Shown here one piece after another: positions 10,813-23,874 of a stretch of 64,000 nt of DNA. Both the position numbers and the translations under genes were made by a program. The notes below the pieces were generated by a model. It ran no database searches. It was not told where the DNA came from and saw only the letters and a list, made by a program, of their open reading frames with translations. This stretch comes from Ampelomyces quisqualis (lineage: Eukaryota > Ascomycota > Dothideomycetes > Pleosporales > Phaeosphaeriaceae), in assembly GCA_018398575.1 (NCBI GenBank), contig JAGTXZ010000019.1:186001-250000 (forward strand), written 5' to 3'. Numbering within the stretch: position 1 is the stretch's first letter; every line of letters begins with the position of its first letter.

Positions 10813-10934
10813 TTTGTACAAGACCTATAGGTGTATAGCTAATCTAGAATCTCTAATACAACACGCACTCCTATATGCCTCTGATACGTATCTAATTTAA
10901 TTCTAATAGCTGTACCTACTTGCGTTGTTACATT

Positions 10935-10946
10935 ACAAGAGAAACT
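10935..10946 (+). other. self-priming primer-binding site of gypsy-A
   Basis: acaagagaaact, two bases after the 5' LTR, is the exact reverse complement of agtttctcttgt at 10798-10809 inside the LTR. No TGG for a tRNA 3' end follows the LTR. This is the arrangement known from Tf1-group elements, where the 5' end of the RNA is the primer. The same site stands at 45908-45919 in copy 2. Confidence 0.75.
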
Positions 10947-10949
10947 TTG

Positions 10950-12440
10950 TCCTGCTAGTAATAGCATTTAGATAATATTGCTATTTACTTTTAAAAAGAT
11001 TGCGTCAAAACGTCTAGAACTCTATCTAAATTAGATTTGTTTGCAACCTTAAATCTATCAAACACAGTTAAGATCCCTTAGATCTCTTAACAGCTAAAGC
11101 CTTTAGGTTTAGATCTTCCTATTAACATAACAGTTAGGATTACTTTAGAAAAGTTGCGTTTGGCGCTACAATAGAAACTTAGAGACTATTAATAACCTAG
11201 GAGTATTAGAGGTAACGCTAATAACTCCCCCTAAAGAACTAACCCTAGGAGCCTTCTCCTAAGACAACTCTATATCAACTGTAACAACCTAGCAACAGAG
11301 TGCTAAAGTAAAAAAGATAGACACTAAAGAACCCCCTTAGCCTAGAGCTGCACTAAATCTAACCTCTGCTTAAATAGAAGTTAATCAATTACAACAAGAT
11401 TTAAAACAGGCTCTAGCAGAAATTGATTCCCTTAAGAAAGGACCAACTCTGTTAGTAGGACCAGACAAGCCCTTACCTACTACCAAATTACTCTAGAACA
11501 ATTCTGCACTCTACTGTTTATCTAACAGCTCTATATCTAAGTACTTATATCGCTATAAGAGCTCTTGCTAACTTTAACAATCTAAGAAAACGCCTAATAT
11601 AGACAATCTTAGTAATAGAAATAATCCTACCTTTTGCTAATAGCAGGCCTTAATCTAGGATTAACTTAAAATTAACTTAGATTACTATTAGACTAAAAGA
11701 CAACGTATAGCCTTAGTATAGGGCTACACTATAGAATTAGCTAAGAGCTATCTTAAGCTATAATATTTATTAGATACTAATTAAGAGTAATTCTAGAACG
11801 CTAAGCAAATAGTTAAGCTACTTAAGTCCTATTTTATTACAGGTAACAAGGTAGCCAAAAGCTATGCAGCATTTAATTGATTGCAGATAACAAAGGAGGA
11901 AACGTTCTCCTTGTTTAAAGCTAGGTTTTTAAGTTCTGTAGTTAAGGGACAAGTACCCTCTTTAGAGTAGTTTTACTACTTATAGACTAAGATTACGCTA
12001 GGGTTGCAAGCCTCTAACCTAAGATTCAGGCACTAATAGAAGAACTTATTCAATTAGATAGTAGAACACCTTACTATATATAATATAGAGCAGAAGAACA
12101 ACCTTACACTAAGTATAACACTAGCTACTACCAAGTTGCTAATTAGGTTAGCTCTATAACAGAATTTGGAGCTAAATTAGACTACTACTACTAACGCTCT
12201 AACAAATTCTGCGCTAGCCTATTAATCTACAACAGTGCGTCTTCCTACAAAGACCTCTAAGCTAGAATAACAAAAGACTCCTAGTAGTTGTTACAATTGC
12301 AGTAAGCTAGAATACTACTCTAGTAACTGCATAAAGCCTTGTGTGCGTTAGATTAAAGCTATAGAAGTAGATAAGTATAAAGATGCTTAAGAGCAACCTG
12401 ATCAGGAGGTATATTATACAGGAAACAGAAGCGCCTAAAA
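10950..12440 (+). pseudogene. gypsy-A copy 1 gag (decayed)
   Basis: The frame is best from about 11380. It gives a coiled start (LQQDLKQALAEIDSLKK), a helical capsid part, and a zinc knuckle near 12285-12330 reading C-Y-N-C-x3-E-Y-x4-C. The expected Gly is Glu and the expected His is Tyr, both RIP-type changes. A rare TGA interrupts near 11878. The first 400 bases are leader plus unclear 5' coding sequence. Confidence 0.75.
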
Positions 12441-15400
12441 GGACACTTCTCCCTAGGCCTAAGCTGTTACAATCTATTCTACCTTAACCTTTTCTATTTG
12501 TTTTGCAGTCCCTATTTCCTTATACCTACGCTTCTTTACAACTAAGGCCTTAGCTTACGCCTTAATACTCTTGTTAACACTAGTGCTTAAAGTTTCTTAT
12601 TTTTAAATTTACAAATTGTTTTATCTGTTTCTAAAGCCTTGCAGCAACCTATCTAGAAGCTCCTCTTCTAGGTTTAGGTACGTAGCTTCAAAGATTAGAT
12701 TACTTCTTTAGTTACTTAATATATTTAACTATACTTAAATATTAATAGCTAAAAGATTTTAAACTGTCTATTCCTTATCCTTAATCTTAGGTCTTAGGAT
12801 TGTATACTTAGCCTCTAATAGTTAAGACAATTTAAGATTTAATTAGACACAAATAGGTTACAGTTCATTTGGCTATCTAAGTACCCCTGTTTATACAATC
12901 CTTTACCCCCTATTCTTACTATTCTATATTAAGCTATAGTGCTAGCTACTATCTATCTTAATGTGCAACGACGCAACGCTCTATAGGAGAAAGAAGACTA
13001 TTGTATCTAAAACAGTTCTTACTATTCTTCTTCTTCTATTTATTGTATTAAGGGATGCTTAAAGCTCCTATCAGCTTAAAAAATCTTAGAGATTCCTTAT
13101 ACCCTAACTAAGCAAACCTGCTTAGAGTCCAAATCCCCTCTAAGTACCTGCATAGCTCTTATTTCTGCTAATGCATTTTACTTTATTATAAAGAAGCCCT
13201 AGAACAAGTTCTTTATAACAAGCCTCTATAAGATTAATAGGATTCTTGCCTCTAAGGACAACGCAGACAATTAAAGCCAATTAAATAAGAGATTACCTGC
13301 CTGCTACTTCTAGTATTAAGATATATTTAGTAAGTTAGCAGCTAATTAATTGCCTCTTTACTGTCTGTATAATTACAAGATTATCCTTAAAGAACTATTA
13401 CTAAATGCGTTTAGTCCTCTGTATAAGCAGAATTAGGAGAAGCTTAAAGCTACTAAGGCCTACGTCTAGGAACACCTTTAGAAGGGTTTTATTAAGGCTA
13501 GCCAAAGCCCTTTTACTTTACCTATTCCCTGTATACGCAAACCAAATAGAGATATACGCATCTGTGTAGACTACTAGAAGATTAACGCCCTTACGCGCAA
13601 GGACGTCTATCTAATCTCTTGCATTAATAAGCTGCTATTACGTCCCTCTAAAGCTAAGATCTTTACTAAGTTTAATATCTAGGCTGCCTTTAACAAAATT
13701 TGTATAGATTCTAACTTTAAAGAGTATACTACCTTTTAGACCTGTTACAGTATATATAAGTGTAAGGTTCTCTCTTTTGGCTTGTGCAATAGGCTAGCAA
13801 CGTATTAGCGCTACATAAATAATGTACTAATTAATTATCTTAACAATTTCTGCATTACGTATCTTAATAACATCCTAATCTACTTAGAGGATATAAACTT
13901 ACATTAGGAACACGTCTAAAAGGTCTTAGAGCGCCTATGTACTATAGGACTCTAAGTAGACATTTAGAAGAGTAAATTCTATGTAACCTATATAAAGTAT
14001 CTAGGCTACGTTTTAACAAACTAGGGCACTAAAGTTAACCCTAACAAGGTAGAAGCACTCTAAAACTAGGCTAAACCTACTACAGTTACTAGCGTTAAGT
14101 TATTTCTTAGTTTTGCTAGTTTCTATTAACAGTTTATTAAGGATTTCTCCTGTGTAGCTAAACCAATCCTAAAGCTTTAAAGTCTCTTTACACTGTTTAA
14201 ATAGACTATAGACTGCTAATAGGCTTTTAATTAGATTAAAGCCTTACTCCTAGCTATTCCTACGCTATCTTATTTCTATCCCAAGTATAACATAAAGTTA
14301 GAAACTAACGCGTTAGATAGAGTAATAGCAGGGGTACTCTCTTAGAAGTACCCTAACAACAAGTAGTATCCTATAGCCTTTTACAGTTACACCCTATCTA
14401 GGGCTAAGCTTAATTAGGAAATATACAATAAAGAACTTTTTGCTATTCTAAAAGCGTTTAAAAAGTAGAGAGCTAAACTTACTTCTATACAGAGTTAAAT
14501 CTAGGTGTATTTAGATTACCACTCCTTAGAATACTTTATAACTACCAAGGTTTTTAATGCACGTTAAGCACAATAGGCAGAGATTATTGCCTCTTTTAAT
14601 TTCTGTATTAAGTACACGCCTAGTAAGCTTAACAAGCAAGCTAATATTCTAAGCCAAAGGGAACAGGACATTAGCAAGGTTAAGGCTGCCTAACAAGACA
14701 ACAGATCCTGTGTACTTCTAGGACCTAAACGCCTAAACCCCCTAGTTAACTCTAAACTGGCTTAGAACTACGTTTATAACTAGCTAGAGATTAATGTTTT
14801 AGCTATTTTAGTCTAATCTATTAGTGCCCCTCTAAATCTTAACTTATTAGAACTAATTAAAGCCCTATTAGCAGAGAATCGCCACTCCTTTAAGGAAGAA
14901 CGCCTTACGCTACTACAGCTATATTATGTCTAAGAAGGACTACTACTATATTACTTACGCCTATGTGTACCTAGAGATTCTCCTTTGTGTACCTAACTGA
15001 TTAGAAAAGCTTACAATTAGGTATCTACTGCCTACCTAAGCGCTATAAAGACGTATTAGCTTCTGGCTTAGCAATACTACTAAAAAGGCATAGAAGCTAT
15101 ATGCAAACGCTATGTACAAAACTGCGTTTCCTGTTAAAGATCCTATCTAAGACAGCTCTAATCCCAAGGGTTTCTCTATCTATTACCAATTTCTAACAGG
15201 CCTATGCAGCATTTGTGTATAGATTTTAAGATATTCCTAACTAATTAGCATAGCTATAATCAAATTATAGTTATTATTAATTGCCTATTAAAGCAAGCTA
15301 TCTCTATCCTGTGTTACAAGACTATTAACGCTTAGGAAATAGCTTATTTGTTTATCTAATAGGTATACCAATTTAGCTACACGCCTAAAAGCATAGTGTC

Positions 15401-16310
15401 TAACTGCAGCCTCTAGTTTGTGTCCTAATTCTAGTCTAAGTTCTGCAAGATCCTAGGCGTACAAATTAAGCTTTCTACAGCCTACTATAAACAAACTAAT
15501 AGACGAACTAAGATTATAAACAAGTATATTAATTAACAATTAAGGCCCTTTATGTTCTACTACTAAGATAACTAGAGTAACCTCTTGCTAATAATTGATT
15601 AAGCTTAAGCTACACTGCTGTACTCCGCAATTAGTATAGCACTATACTAGCTCCTATTTAGATCTAAACTATAACAGAGCTAGGATTAGGTATTATCCTC
15701 TTTAAAATACAAAGATATAAATGTTAAGGATGCCTTAAGCTTAGCTACCTGCATGCATAAAGCCTAGCGCACAGCCAAAGACAATATAGAGAAGGCACAG
15801 TAACAAATAGCTGCTAAGGTAAACAAATATTGTTAACCTGTTAATTAGGTAGTAGGTAACAAGGTTTACCTCTTAACCTAAAACCTATCTGTTACCTGCC
15901 TAAGTCGCAAACTCGCTAAATTGTAGAAAAGCCTCTTTAAAGTTCTAGAACAAGTTAGCTATTTATTTTAACTAAAGCTACCTAAAAGATCTAAGATCTA
16001 TAACGTGTTTACTCTAGATGTCCTCTGCAAGGACCCTAACAACCCCCTAGCTAGTTAGCTAAGCCTAAACCTATCTAGCATTCTAATTTAAGGCGTTAAA
16101 GAATAGGAAGTTAAAAAGATCCTAGCTAGTAAGCTATACTGCTCTATCCTAAAGTATTGTGTAAAATAGGTAGGCTATAATTCTAACCCTACCTAGTACA
16201 ATGCCTTAAACTTTATAGGTGCTCTATATATGTTGCGAGCGTTCTATAAACGCTATCTAAATAGCTAAGACTCCTACAAGCGTTAGCTAAATAAATTATA
16301 GCATAAAAAA
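12441..16310 (+). pseudogene. gypsy-A copy 1 pol: protease, RT, RNase H, integrase, chromodomain
   Basis: RT spans about 13385-13990 with CIRKPNRDIRICVDYQKINA (reading TAG as Gln) and an active box YLNN with both Asp lost (Asn codons 13866-13871). RNase H starts ETNALD near 14300 (Asp to Asn). Integrase runs about 15060-15700 with HHCC end CVSCQRS, then CIDF, SNCSLQF (second Asp now Asn) and KQTNRRTK (Glu to Lys). The chromodomain at about 16085-16260 reads KKILASKLY...LKYCVKQVGYN. All catalytic centres are damaged. Confidence 0.88.
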
Positions 16311-16389
16311 AAGAAGTTAAAGATCTTATAGTATTGCAAGACAATTATGTTAGGGAAATTAAACTTAATATTGCAACTACTACACTAGT

Positions 16390-17130
16390 AAGTAACAGCT
16401 ATTAATAATAGGAGTCTTACTCTTCTATTAAATCTAACAGTAGACTGTTGTTGCTACTAGTAGGACGTTCTTAATTGTCTAAATCCCTAGGTGCAGACAC
16501 TAACGCACTACCTAGTAGTCTTCTATTCTAGCTCTGCTTACTGCAAGTACTAGCCTCTTGCGCTGCCTTTTGCGCCTCCTCCTACTCTGCTAACTAATTA
16601 GCCCTTAATACTATTATAATATCTACTAGCTAAGCAACTACACTAGTTAACCCTACTGTACTTCTTCTAAGCAACCTAACCTCCTTAGCTATTGCTCTAA
16701 CCTTTTTAGCTAGCTCCTCCCTCTAGTAATAAGCGCTAACTAACAAGTTAGCATTATTTATGTTAGCTACTTATGCAGTGCCTACTTGCATAACAGCAGC
16801 TAACTAAAACGCTGCCTCCTTAACAGCAGCCTTCTGCTCTAACACTACCTTGTTAGACTTATCTCTACCTAAGGCAGCAAACCTACAGTTAAGGGCCCTA
16901 AAGAGGCTATTATACTCCTAGCCTGCATATAGGAGAACTAGGCAACACTTCTTATTTAAGAGTGTGCAATAAGCACACTTCTTAGACACGTCTAAATAGA
17001 ATCTAAACTTAATATTAAAATAGCCGCAGGCAAAAGCCCTTGCAGCCTATAAGTAAATAACCTAATAGGCTAGGGGATAAGCCCTAGGAGGGACAGGAAT
17101 AGGTATTGTATGTATCTACTATACAGTTAG
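16390..17130 (-). pseudogene. gypsy-A copy 1 antisense accessory ORF (C-x2-C-x6-C, coiled coil)
   Basis: Minus-strand frame between the chromodomain and the 3' LTR. A Pro-rich start is followed by RAFACGYFNIKFRFYLDVSKK, then a C-x2-C-x6-C cluster, then a long Ala/Lys/Glu/Gln/Leu-rich stretch likely to be a coiled coil. Its stops are TAA/TAG at Gln-type positions only. The same frame is kept in copy 2 (51360-52090) and copy 3 (59150-59830). No family recognised; DNA or RNA binding is a guess from the Cys cluster. Confidence 0.6.
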
Positions 17131-17416
17131 CTAGTAATTAAGAAAGGATAAAGCTTAGATAGCTTTAGGTATACAAACGTAAGAGAAAGAGTGTAGAGAA
17201 GCAGTATACTAGAGGGCTAGCCTTATATATATGCTTAAAAAGCTTAAGGTAAAGTTAGGAACGTTAAACGCACTAGCGCGCCAATTAAAACAATAACAAA
17301 CAGCTACATTACGTTATCTCAAAATAAACTTAAGGTAAATAAGAGTTTATAACAATTTAGAGAGGTATCCAAAACAACACTAATACAGACCCAATTAATA
17401 GAGACTATTAATTTCA

Positions 17417-17426
17417 AGAAGGGGGG
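17417..17426 (+). other. polypurine tract of gypsy-A copy 1
   Basis: agaagggggg, three bases before the 3' LTR; the plus-strand primer. Equivalents are at 52411-52420 and, reversed, at 58775-58785. Confidence 0.8.
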
Positions 17427-17429
17427 TAA

Positions 17430-17728
17430 TGTAACAAGTACATGCAAACACATGTTACATCTAATACCTTATAAAGGCTTAGTAACAGATTATGTAGGGA
17501 GCTAGCAGATTAGGACCAAAAGCGCTCTAACAGCGCTCTGACTCAGCTGCTACGCCTACTATAAATATAAGCCTATAGCATAGATAGAGAACAAGTTTCT
17601 CTTGTCCTTCTGTACAAGACCTATAGGTGTATAGCCAATCCAGAATCTCTGATACAACACGCACTCCTATATGCCTCTAATACGTATCCAATTTAATCCC
17701 AATAGCTGTACCTACCTGCGTTGTTACA
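17430..17728 (+). repeat. gypsy-A copy 1 3' LTR
   Basis: 299 bases, TGTAAC to GTTACA, aligned end to end with 10634-10932. The differences seen are mostly C/T or G/A. Confidence 0.96.
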
Positions 17729-17733
17729 GGAAA

Positions 17734-20700
17734 GGTACTAATTAAGATCTTTAATTTTAACTAAAAGAAGGTCTTTAAGCAGCTTAACACTACTAAGTAG
17801 GCTACACTTAATAATAAGATTAAGAAAGCTAGTTAGACGCTACCTATTGCAGCTAACTATTTAAGTTCTAAAACTAAGATAGTAATATACCTAGAATATA
17901 TTATAGCAGCACTAATTAACCTAACTACTTTTAGTTAAGAACCTAACGTTACTAATCTATACTTTAGAGTGTATACTACTACGTTTATAACCTATTTACT
18001 TTTAAAAAGCACTGTTTACAATAGAGTAGGTATAGTGCACTTAGTTAATAATTAGTTACTTCTTGTTCTAAAAACGTTTAGTTCTACTTACTCTAAAGAA
18101 AAAGTTAAGGCTAGAATAAAGTTACTTCCTATAACTAGGTATAGCAATTAAAGTAATTAAGAACATTCTACACAGTCTAGATAGTCCTTATACTAAAGAC
18201 CTAAAGCTTAAGAAGGTTAAAGTTATAGATAGCTTTTATATAAACATTGTATCTGCAGCACTACTTAAGCAGGCAGGTATACAGCATAGTAGACTAGACA
18301 GCACTCTTAGGTTTAGATTATATAAGTAAAACGTTATTGTATATAAGCTTTATAAGGCTTATAACTTTTTATTTATTAAATTCAACTAGGTTACACGCTA
18401 TGTTCTATAACTACTAATCCTGCATATATTATATTAATCTAACATTAATTACTTAAGAAATAATAACAAGGATCTATAGCACAAAAGATTAAGCTACCTA
18501 GGCTAGCAAGCACTCTAGGCTCTTGCTTAGTTAGCCTAAAACGTTAAGATAAATAGAACTAAAAGGATTAATTGTTAAGACTGCTTAGTTACTTATACAA
18601 CTTAAGTAGTCTTACAACAGCTAAGAGAAAGATTACTACAACTATTCTATTAAGTCTCTTAGGATCTATTTAATATGCTAACTAGAAGGCTTTATAAAGA
18701 ATAGTCCTTAATTATTAAGAAAGACTATTTTAGCAAACTTTTTAACTACAACCTTTACAACAAAACATTAATTAAAATTTTAAGAGTAATAAAATAATTT
18801 ACTGCCTAGGTTAAGAAGAAATTCAATCTAAAAATTAAATAAATCTATTAAGATAATAACAGTGCAACTCTGCTTTAGAGACAGCGTTTACAGTATAAGA
18901 AGTAGGTAGATTAAGAGAAGATTACAATACTACGCCTGCTACTATACACGCATTAGCTAAATAGATTAGCTAAGCAGGCAGGCTAAGAGCTAATTACAAA
19001 ATTAATTAAGATGCGCATAAGTATAAATCCTCTAACTAAGCTCTAGCTATATATTATAGATGCGGCTGCCTACTTACACAGTATAAGCCTATTAAAAATC
19101 TATAGTTTTTGATCCCTAAATAAGGTTCTGCACGCCTAGTTTAGGCAATATTTTTAATAGTATCAGCTAGCAATTACTAGGCACAGGACTGCTAATCTAC
19201 GCCTAAATTAGAGTAGTATTTATGCCTATAGCTGCAGAGCGTATTGTCTTAATTGGAACTAAGCAGTAGGCAGGAATAGGCGTAAGTTTAAAGTTAACTC
19301 TTACAGCTATATTAGATATCTAGTAGGCTATTAAGCCTCTAATATCTATTACATATAGGTCTTATTTATTAATTAAGTAATTGTATTAAGAGACGTTACC
19401 TTTAATAAATCTACAATCTACTCTAGTAACTAAGAAGATAAGATGCTTAAGAAGTAAGCACTTAAGATTGTAGATATTCTATATATTAGTAAACTTAATA
19501 ATCCTAAGTAGAATATTAACGTACCTATTCTACAGTATTAACTAAGCTAGAAAATTACTAAGGTTACTAAGCAACAGCTTAGGGGTAAGTATCTAATTCT
19601 AAGAATTATAGAGACTAGCTAATCTTATAATTACAAAGGAAAAAAGGTAGAAGCTAAGAGGAGTGCTCGCAAGGCTAGCAAGTATTTAGAAATCCTCTTA
19701 GACTAAAGTAAATATACTAGGCTTGTTACACTAGAGGTAACTCTAGAACTAGATTAGTAATTTAGTATTTAGCTTATTAAGCGCGTAGGATCTAACAGCT
19801 AAAGACTATTGCTAGGTCTCAAAAGAGCTAGCCTGTTAGTATCTAGAGATTAAATAGGTTCCTAACAGGATAAGCAGTTAGCCTTTTCCTCCTCTGCTAC
19901 TTAACCTAGAAGTAGTAACTCTAGAGCCCTAGACAAAGCAGGATTAGCAAATCTTCTTATATAATTAAGTTATTAATTGCAAGAAGTAGCTTCTAAAATT
20001 AACAAACTACTAAGTTAATATATAGTTCTTTACTATAAGAAGAATTACAATAATTAGATAGAAAGTAAAAGTATTAATATATTAATTGCAGATCTATTTA
20101 TAGATTACTAGAAATACAATTTTAAGAACACTTTTCTTCTAGGCCTTATAGAAGCCTAGAACAAGCGCTCTAGTTACAAAACACTAAACGCTATAATTAT
20201 AACAGCAATGCTAAGTAATTAGAATTACTAAATAGTTAAGAAGCGTACTTATATAAATAACATGCCTAAGCTGCCTAATATATAGAAGCAGATACTTTAA
20301 CATCTAATAAAAAGCCTGTTATTAGATGCCTCTCTTAAAGAAATTAATTAGCTACACAAGAAAGGTACCTCAAAAGAGATTCTAAAGCATAGGTCTAAGA
20401 ATTAACTAATCCTATTAAAAGAGGTCTAGGTATACAAGTTTAATTAAGACAGTTACTTTCTAAAGTGTAAAGCTAGGCTTGTAGTAAGACAAGATCTTTA
20501 GAAAAAAGACTCTCTACTTACTACGTACGCTACTACTCATGCAGCTAAGTCTTTTAGAATTGCTATAGCTATTGCAGCCTATTTTAATCTAGAAATTATG
20601 CAATACAACCTAGTTAGAGCGTTTCTTAACGCCTTAATTACAGCTAATAATCTAGTAATCTGTAATCTACTAGACAGATTTAAGAAAGCTAGGCTATGTG

Positions 20701-21845
20701 TAAGGCTTAACTAAGTACTTTACAAGCTTAGAGAATCTCTATTACTTTAGTATAAAGAATTCTTAAGATTACTACACAAGATAGAACTACTTGTATCTAA
20801 AAAAGAACTCTATTTGTTCTTTACTTAAGATTAAACAGTCTTTATTTTGTTTTATGTTAATAATATTTTACTTATCTACTACAAAGATTATAAGCTTAAA
20901 GCTAAGAATCTATAGGCTAAAATTATTTGTAAATACAAAATCTAGGATTAAGGACTAGTTAAATAGTTCCTTAGGATTAAGGTTATCTAAAACAGATTAG
21001 ACAGAACAATTACTCTAGTTCACGACGCCTATATAAACAAGATTACTAAGAAATTTAGTCTACACAATAGATTGTTCTCTCTAACACTACTACTATCTAA
21101 GAAGCTCTACAAGAATACTAGAGAAGCTAGTAAGTAAAAAATTAAGGCCTATTAAGAAAGAGTTAGATTAGTCTTTTACACTGCAATTATAATCTGCCTA
21201 GATATTACCTACGTAGTTTTAAAGCTCTCCTATTTCTTAACTAATTCTTTAGACAAGTATATTAAAGCTGTAGAACAGGTAATTATGTACCTGTATTAAA
21301 CAAGGTTTAATTTAATGAAATTAAATATAGGGATTTTAATAGTCTAGAACTAACTATTTGCAGAGACGCCTTCTTTGCTAACAATAAAGTAACTAGACGT
21401 TCCTTACACAGTTATATAGCTATCCTGTTTAGAAGAGCAATCTCTTAAAAAGCTACAAGGCAAGAATTAGTTACTACGTTAATAATAGAAGCTAAGCTGC
21501 TTGCTTTAGAATACGCTGCAAAAGAATCTATAGCGCTTAGTTAGTTCTTTAAGGAGCTTACACTTAATCTAGAAGATCTATAAAATATCTAGTGTAATAA
21601 TTAGCAGACTATCTAGCTAGTTATAGGGAAAAATAAGTAGATATCTATAAAGCTTAGGCATGTTAACATTTAGAACATGTAGCTTAAGCAAAAGCACTTA
21701 AAAGGATTATTCTAAGTGTCTTATCTAGAATCTAGATTAATGCTAGCTAATAGTCTTACTAAAAACTTTACTTATTAACAATTTCTTAAGTTTAAGCAGC
21801 TACTTAACCTTAAGGATATAAGCAAGTTACTTACAAGGCAATAAT
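17734..21845 (+). pseudogene. copia plus copy: gag end, protease, integrase, RT, RNase H (decayed)
   Basis: Protease remnant at about 18015-18065 (VGIVHLVNNQLL where D-S-G-A...HL is usual). The zinc finger of integrase ends in NCQDC near 18570; the core follows to about 19100 with a DNNS-type Asp site near 18850. RT covers about 20220-21000, with FYVNNILL at 20850-20870 in place of YVDD (Asn codons 20859-20864). The RNase H end near 21500-21840 includes LRHVNIQNM and LANSLTK (usual ADGLTK). Order and motifs are those of Ty1/copia. Confidence 0.85.
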
Positions 21846-22049
21846 TTAGAACACACAAAGATTAATTTTACTTTTCTATCTACTGATTAATTTGCTTGCT
21901 CTAAAAGCTTAAGATTACTACAGGATCTAAGCAGAGTAAACACGCAAAACCTAAGACTACTAACGCTAAATTATAAGCAAAACTATTTAGAAACTTACTT
22001 CTATTAAGTTAAACACTTTATTAATTATCTTGTAAGCCTAAGTATAATA

Positions 22050-23060
22050 CTTAGTAATTAAGAAACTTAAAGCTCTTAATCTATAGCTTAGAGTTAGCAA
22101 ATCTCTAACTATTCTTATAGCTTTAGGCAAAAGAGACAACAGCTAATCTTACACCAGCTCTTAACGCTTAGGTATTAGAGTCTAAGCAGCCTAGAGCTAC
22201 TCTTTAAGTAGTAAAGTATTAGGCAGGAAAGAGCTATAGCGCTAGTAACTAAACAATAACTACTACTTACTTAGCGTAAATAGAGCCTAAGCTACAAACT
22301 TGCTTTATGCTCTACTAAACTTATATCTTCTAAAGCCTTAAGCAGGACGCGCAGGCTTAGTACCTAGTAAGCTTAAAATTAGATTAATATAGCTTAAGCT
22401 TGCCTTAAAACTACTAAGAGCTAAAATACTCTAAGCCTGCTGCATAGCCTTTGCGGCCTTAAGCTACTAGTTAAGCTACGCGTAAGCCTTCTCTAGCTCC
22501 TATAAACAAATTAGCTATTTCTAAGATTAAATAATCTTTAAAACTTACCTTAATAGTTTTCTTAAACACACTAATAATAATTTGCATAGCCTGCTTATGC
22601 AGATTGCCTAGACTACTTGTATTAGTAAGTATATTATTAATAGCAACTAAAGCAACCTACATCTTAACGTAAGAATAGTTTAGATAAGCTATATAACGCT
22701 TACTTATTATTAATCTAGCCTTACTATAGTAGTAGCTGTTACTTTACTTATTAGCAAACTAAAAAGTATAGCGCAAGTACAAACTAGAGCAAAGCTTTTT
22801 CTTTTTAACTTTAATAGTTTCTTTACTAGAAACTGCTCTACTTTTAGGTAAGGAATTGCACTACTTAGTCTTACGCTAAGATTAGTGCAGTAGATTTAGA
22901 TTGTTAGCCTTGCTCTTAATAGTAGGCGCAGTAGTAGTAGTAGCGTTCTTCTTATAGGCGCGCGTATAGGCTATCTTATTAACTATAATAGTAGGATTCT
23001 TCTTAAGCAGCTACTTAAGTTAGCAATAGACTAGATTAAAAGCAAAAAAACTTACTATAA
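22050..23060 (-). pseudogene. copia antisense accessory ORF, plus copy
   Basis: About 1 kb on the strand opposite to pol, between RNase H and the 3' LTR. It aligns with the better readable frame at 32690-33720 of the reverse copia. It starts with a Thr/Lys-rich segment (KKNATTTTTPAVKSKA), then Ser/Arg-rich parts and a helical stretch (LLQELKKAYVQLNQQLKAA). No family recognised. Confidence 0.45.
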
Positions 23061-23655
23061 TAGAAGAGATTAAGCAAGTAGTTAATAAAGTAAATAATAA
23101 AGAGAATAAGTAGATAGATAGCTAGTTAATAAGTTAAATAATAAGTTAATTAATACCCTAGAGTATAAGAATAAAGAAGCAGGCAGGCTTTTTATACCTA
23201 AGCTACGCAACTGCAAGGTAATAAGCTTACCTACTACTCTCTTACTTAGTTGCGTAATCTTACTCTATAACAACACGTGTAAATAGACTGCCTTTTACCT
23301 AGCTAACAGGCTAAGTAATAGTAAACACTCTAAATTAAAGCTTAGCCTATAGGTAAACCTACACTAATAGTCTGTTTGCTCTTATAATATAAGACTACTT
23401 GCTTATAAGATCTCTACACAAGACCTAGTTAAGATAACGTAGGTTACAATTGTAAGTAGATAACGCTAATATTAAGTTTAATTATATATATAGTAAATAA
23501 TTAGAAATTTATGCACTAATAACTTACGTTTAAGCTAATAAATTAAGTAACGCAACGCTTGCAATATAAAGTAGTATTACTATTTGCTTATAGTACTACT
23601 TTTACTCTGCTAAACAGATTAGGCAAGCTAACAAGTTTGCTTAATCTAGAAGGTG
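23061..23655. other. copia 3' non-coding region
   Basis: No gene seen. Repetitive taagttaa stretches near 23120-23155, mirrored at 32545-32585 in the other copia, then sequence common to both copies up to the LTR. Confidence 0.5.
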
Positions 23656-23874
23656 TATTACAGAGTATGTAAATTAGTAGATTACAAAATTGTTACGTAT
23701 AATACCTAAGTATGTTACTAAAAAAGTAAGAATACTTTTAGAATTAGACTAACTAATTAAGCTGTCTCTTAGCTTAGTGTATTTATTCAAATTAATCTTT
23801 ACATAGTATAGAACAAGTAATACAATTCTTTTTACTTATAACAATTTAATCTATAGTATTACTTAACTCCTACA
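23656..23874 (+). repeat. copia 3' LTR, plus copy
   Basis: 219 bases, start decayed to TATTACAGAG, end CTCCTACA. Aligns with 9230-9448 without length change. Confidence 0.9.

Larger units (their letters stand above)
10634..10932 (+). repeat. gypsy-A copy 1 5' LTR
   Basis: 299 bases, TGTAAC to GTTACA. Contains an 11-base tandem agcgctctaac (10725-10746), a TATA box and a hairpin at the likely transcript start. Confidence 0.96.
10634..17728 (+). mobile_element. gypsy-A chromodomain retrotransposon, copy 1 (full length)
   Basis: 7095 bases with 299-base LTRs, perfect 5-base target duplication, primer-binding site, gag, protease, RT, RNase H, integrase, chromodomain, an antisense frame and a polypurine tract. 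Ty3/gypsy chromovirus with the self-priming signal of the Tf1 group. Copies 2 and 3 lie at 45607 and 58473, and a solo LTR at 3117. Confidence 0.95.
10629..17733. other. target-site duplication of gypsy-A copy 1
   Basis: The 5-base repeat ggaaa lies at 10629-10633 and 17729-17733, at both edges of gypsy-A. Joining the outer sequence restores the copia gag/protease frame. Confidence 0.93.
9230..23874 (+). mobile_element. Ty1/copia retrotransposon, plus copy (interrupted)
   Basis: Bounded by 219-base direct repeats (9230-9448 and 23656-23874). Order between them: gag, protease, integrase, RT, RNase H, which is the copia order. A gypsy-A element (10634-17728) interrupts the end of gag. The flanks do not show a target duplication (ataga against taaag), and gypsy-C lies in opposite orientations on the two sides, so the ends are probably recombinant. 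Confidence 0.9.
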
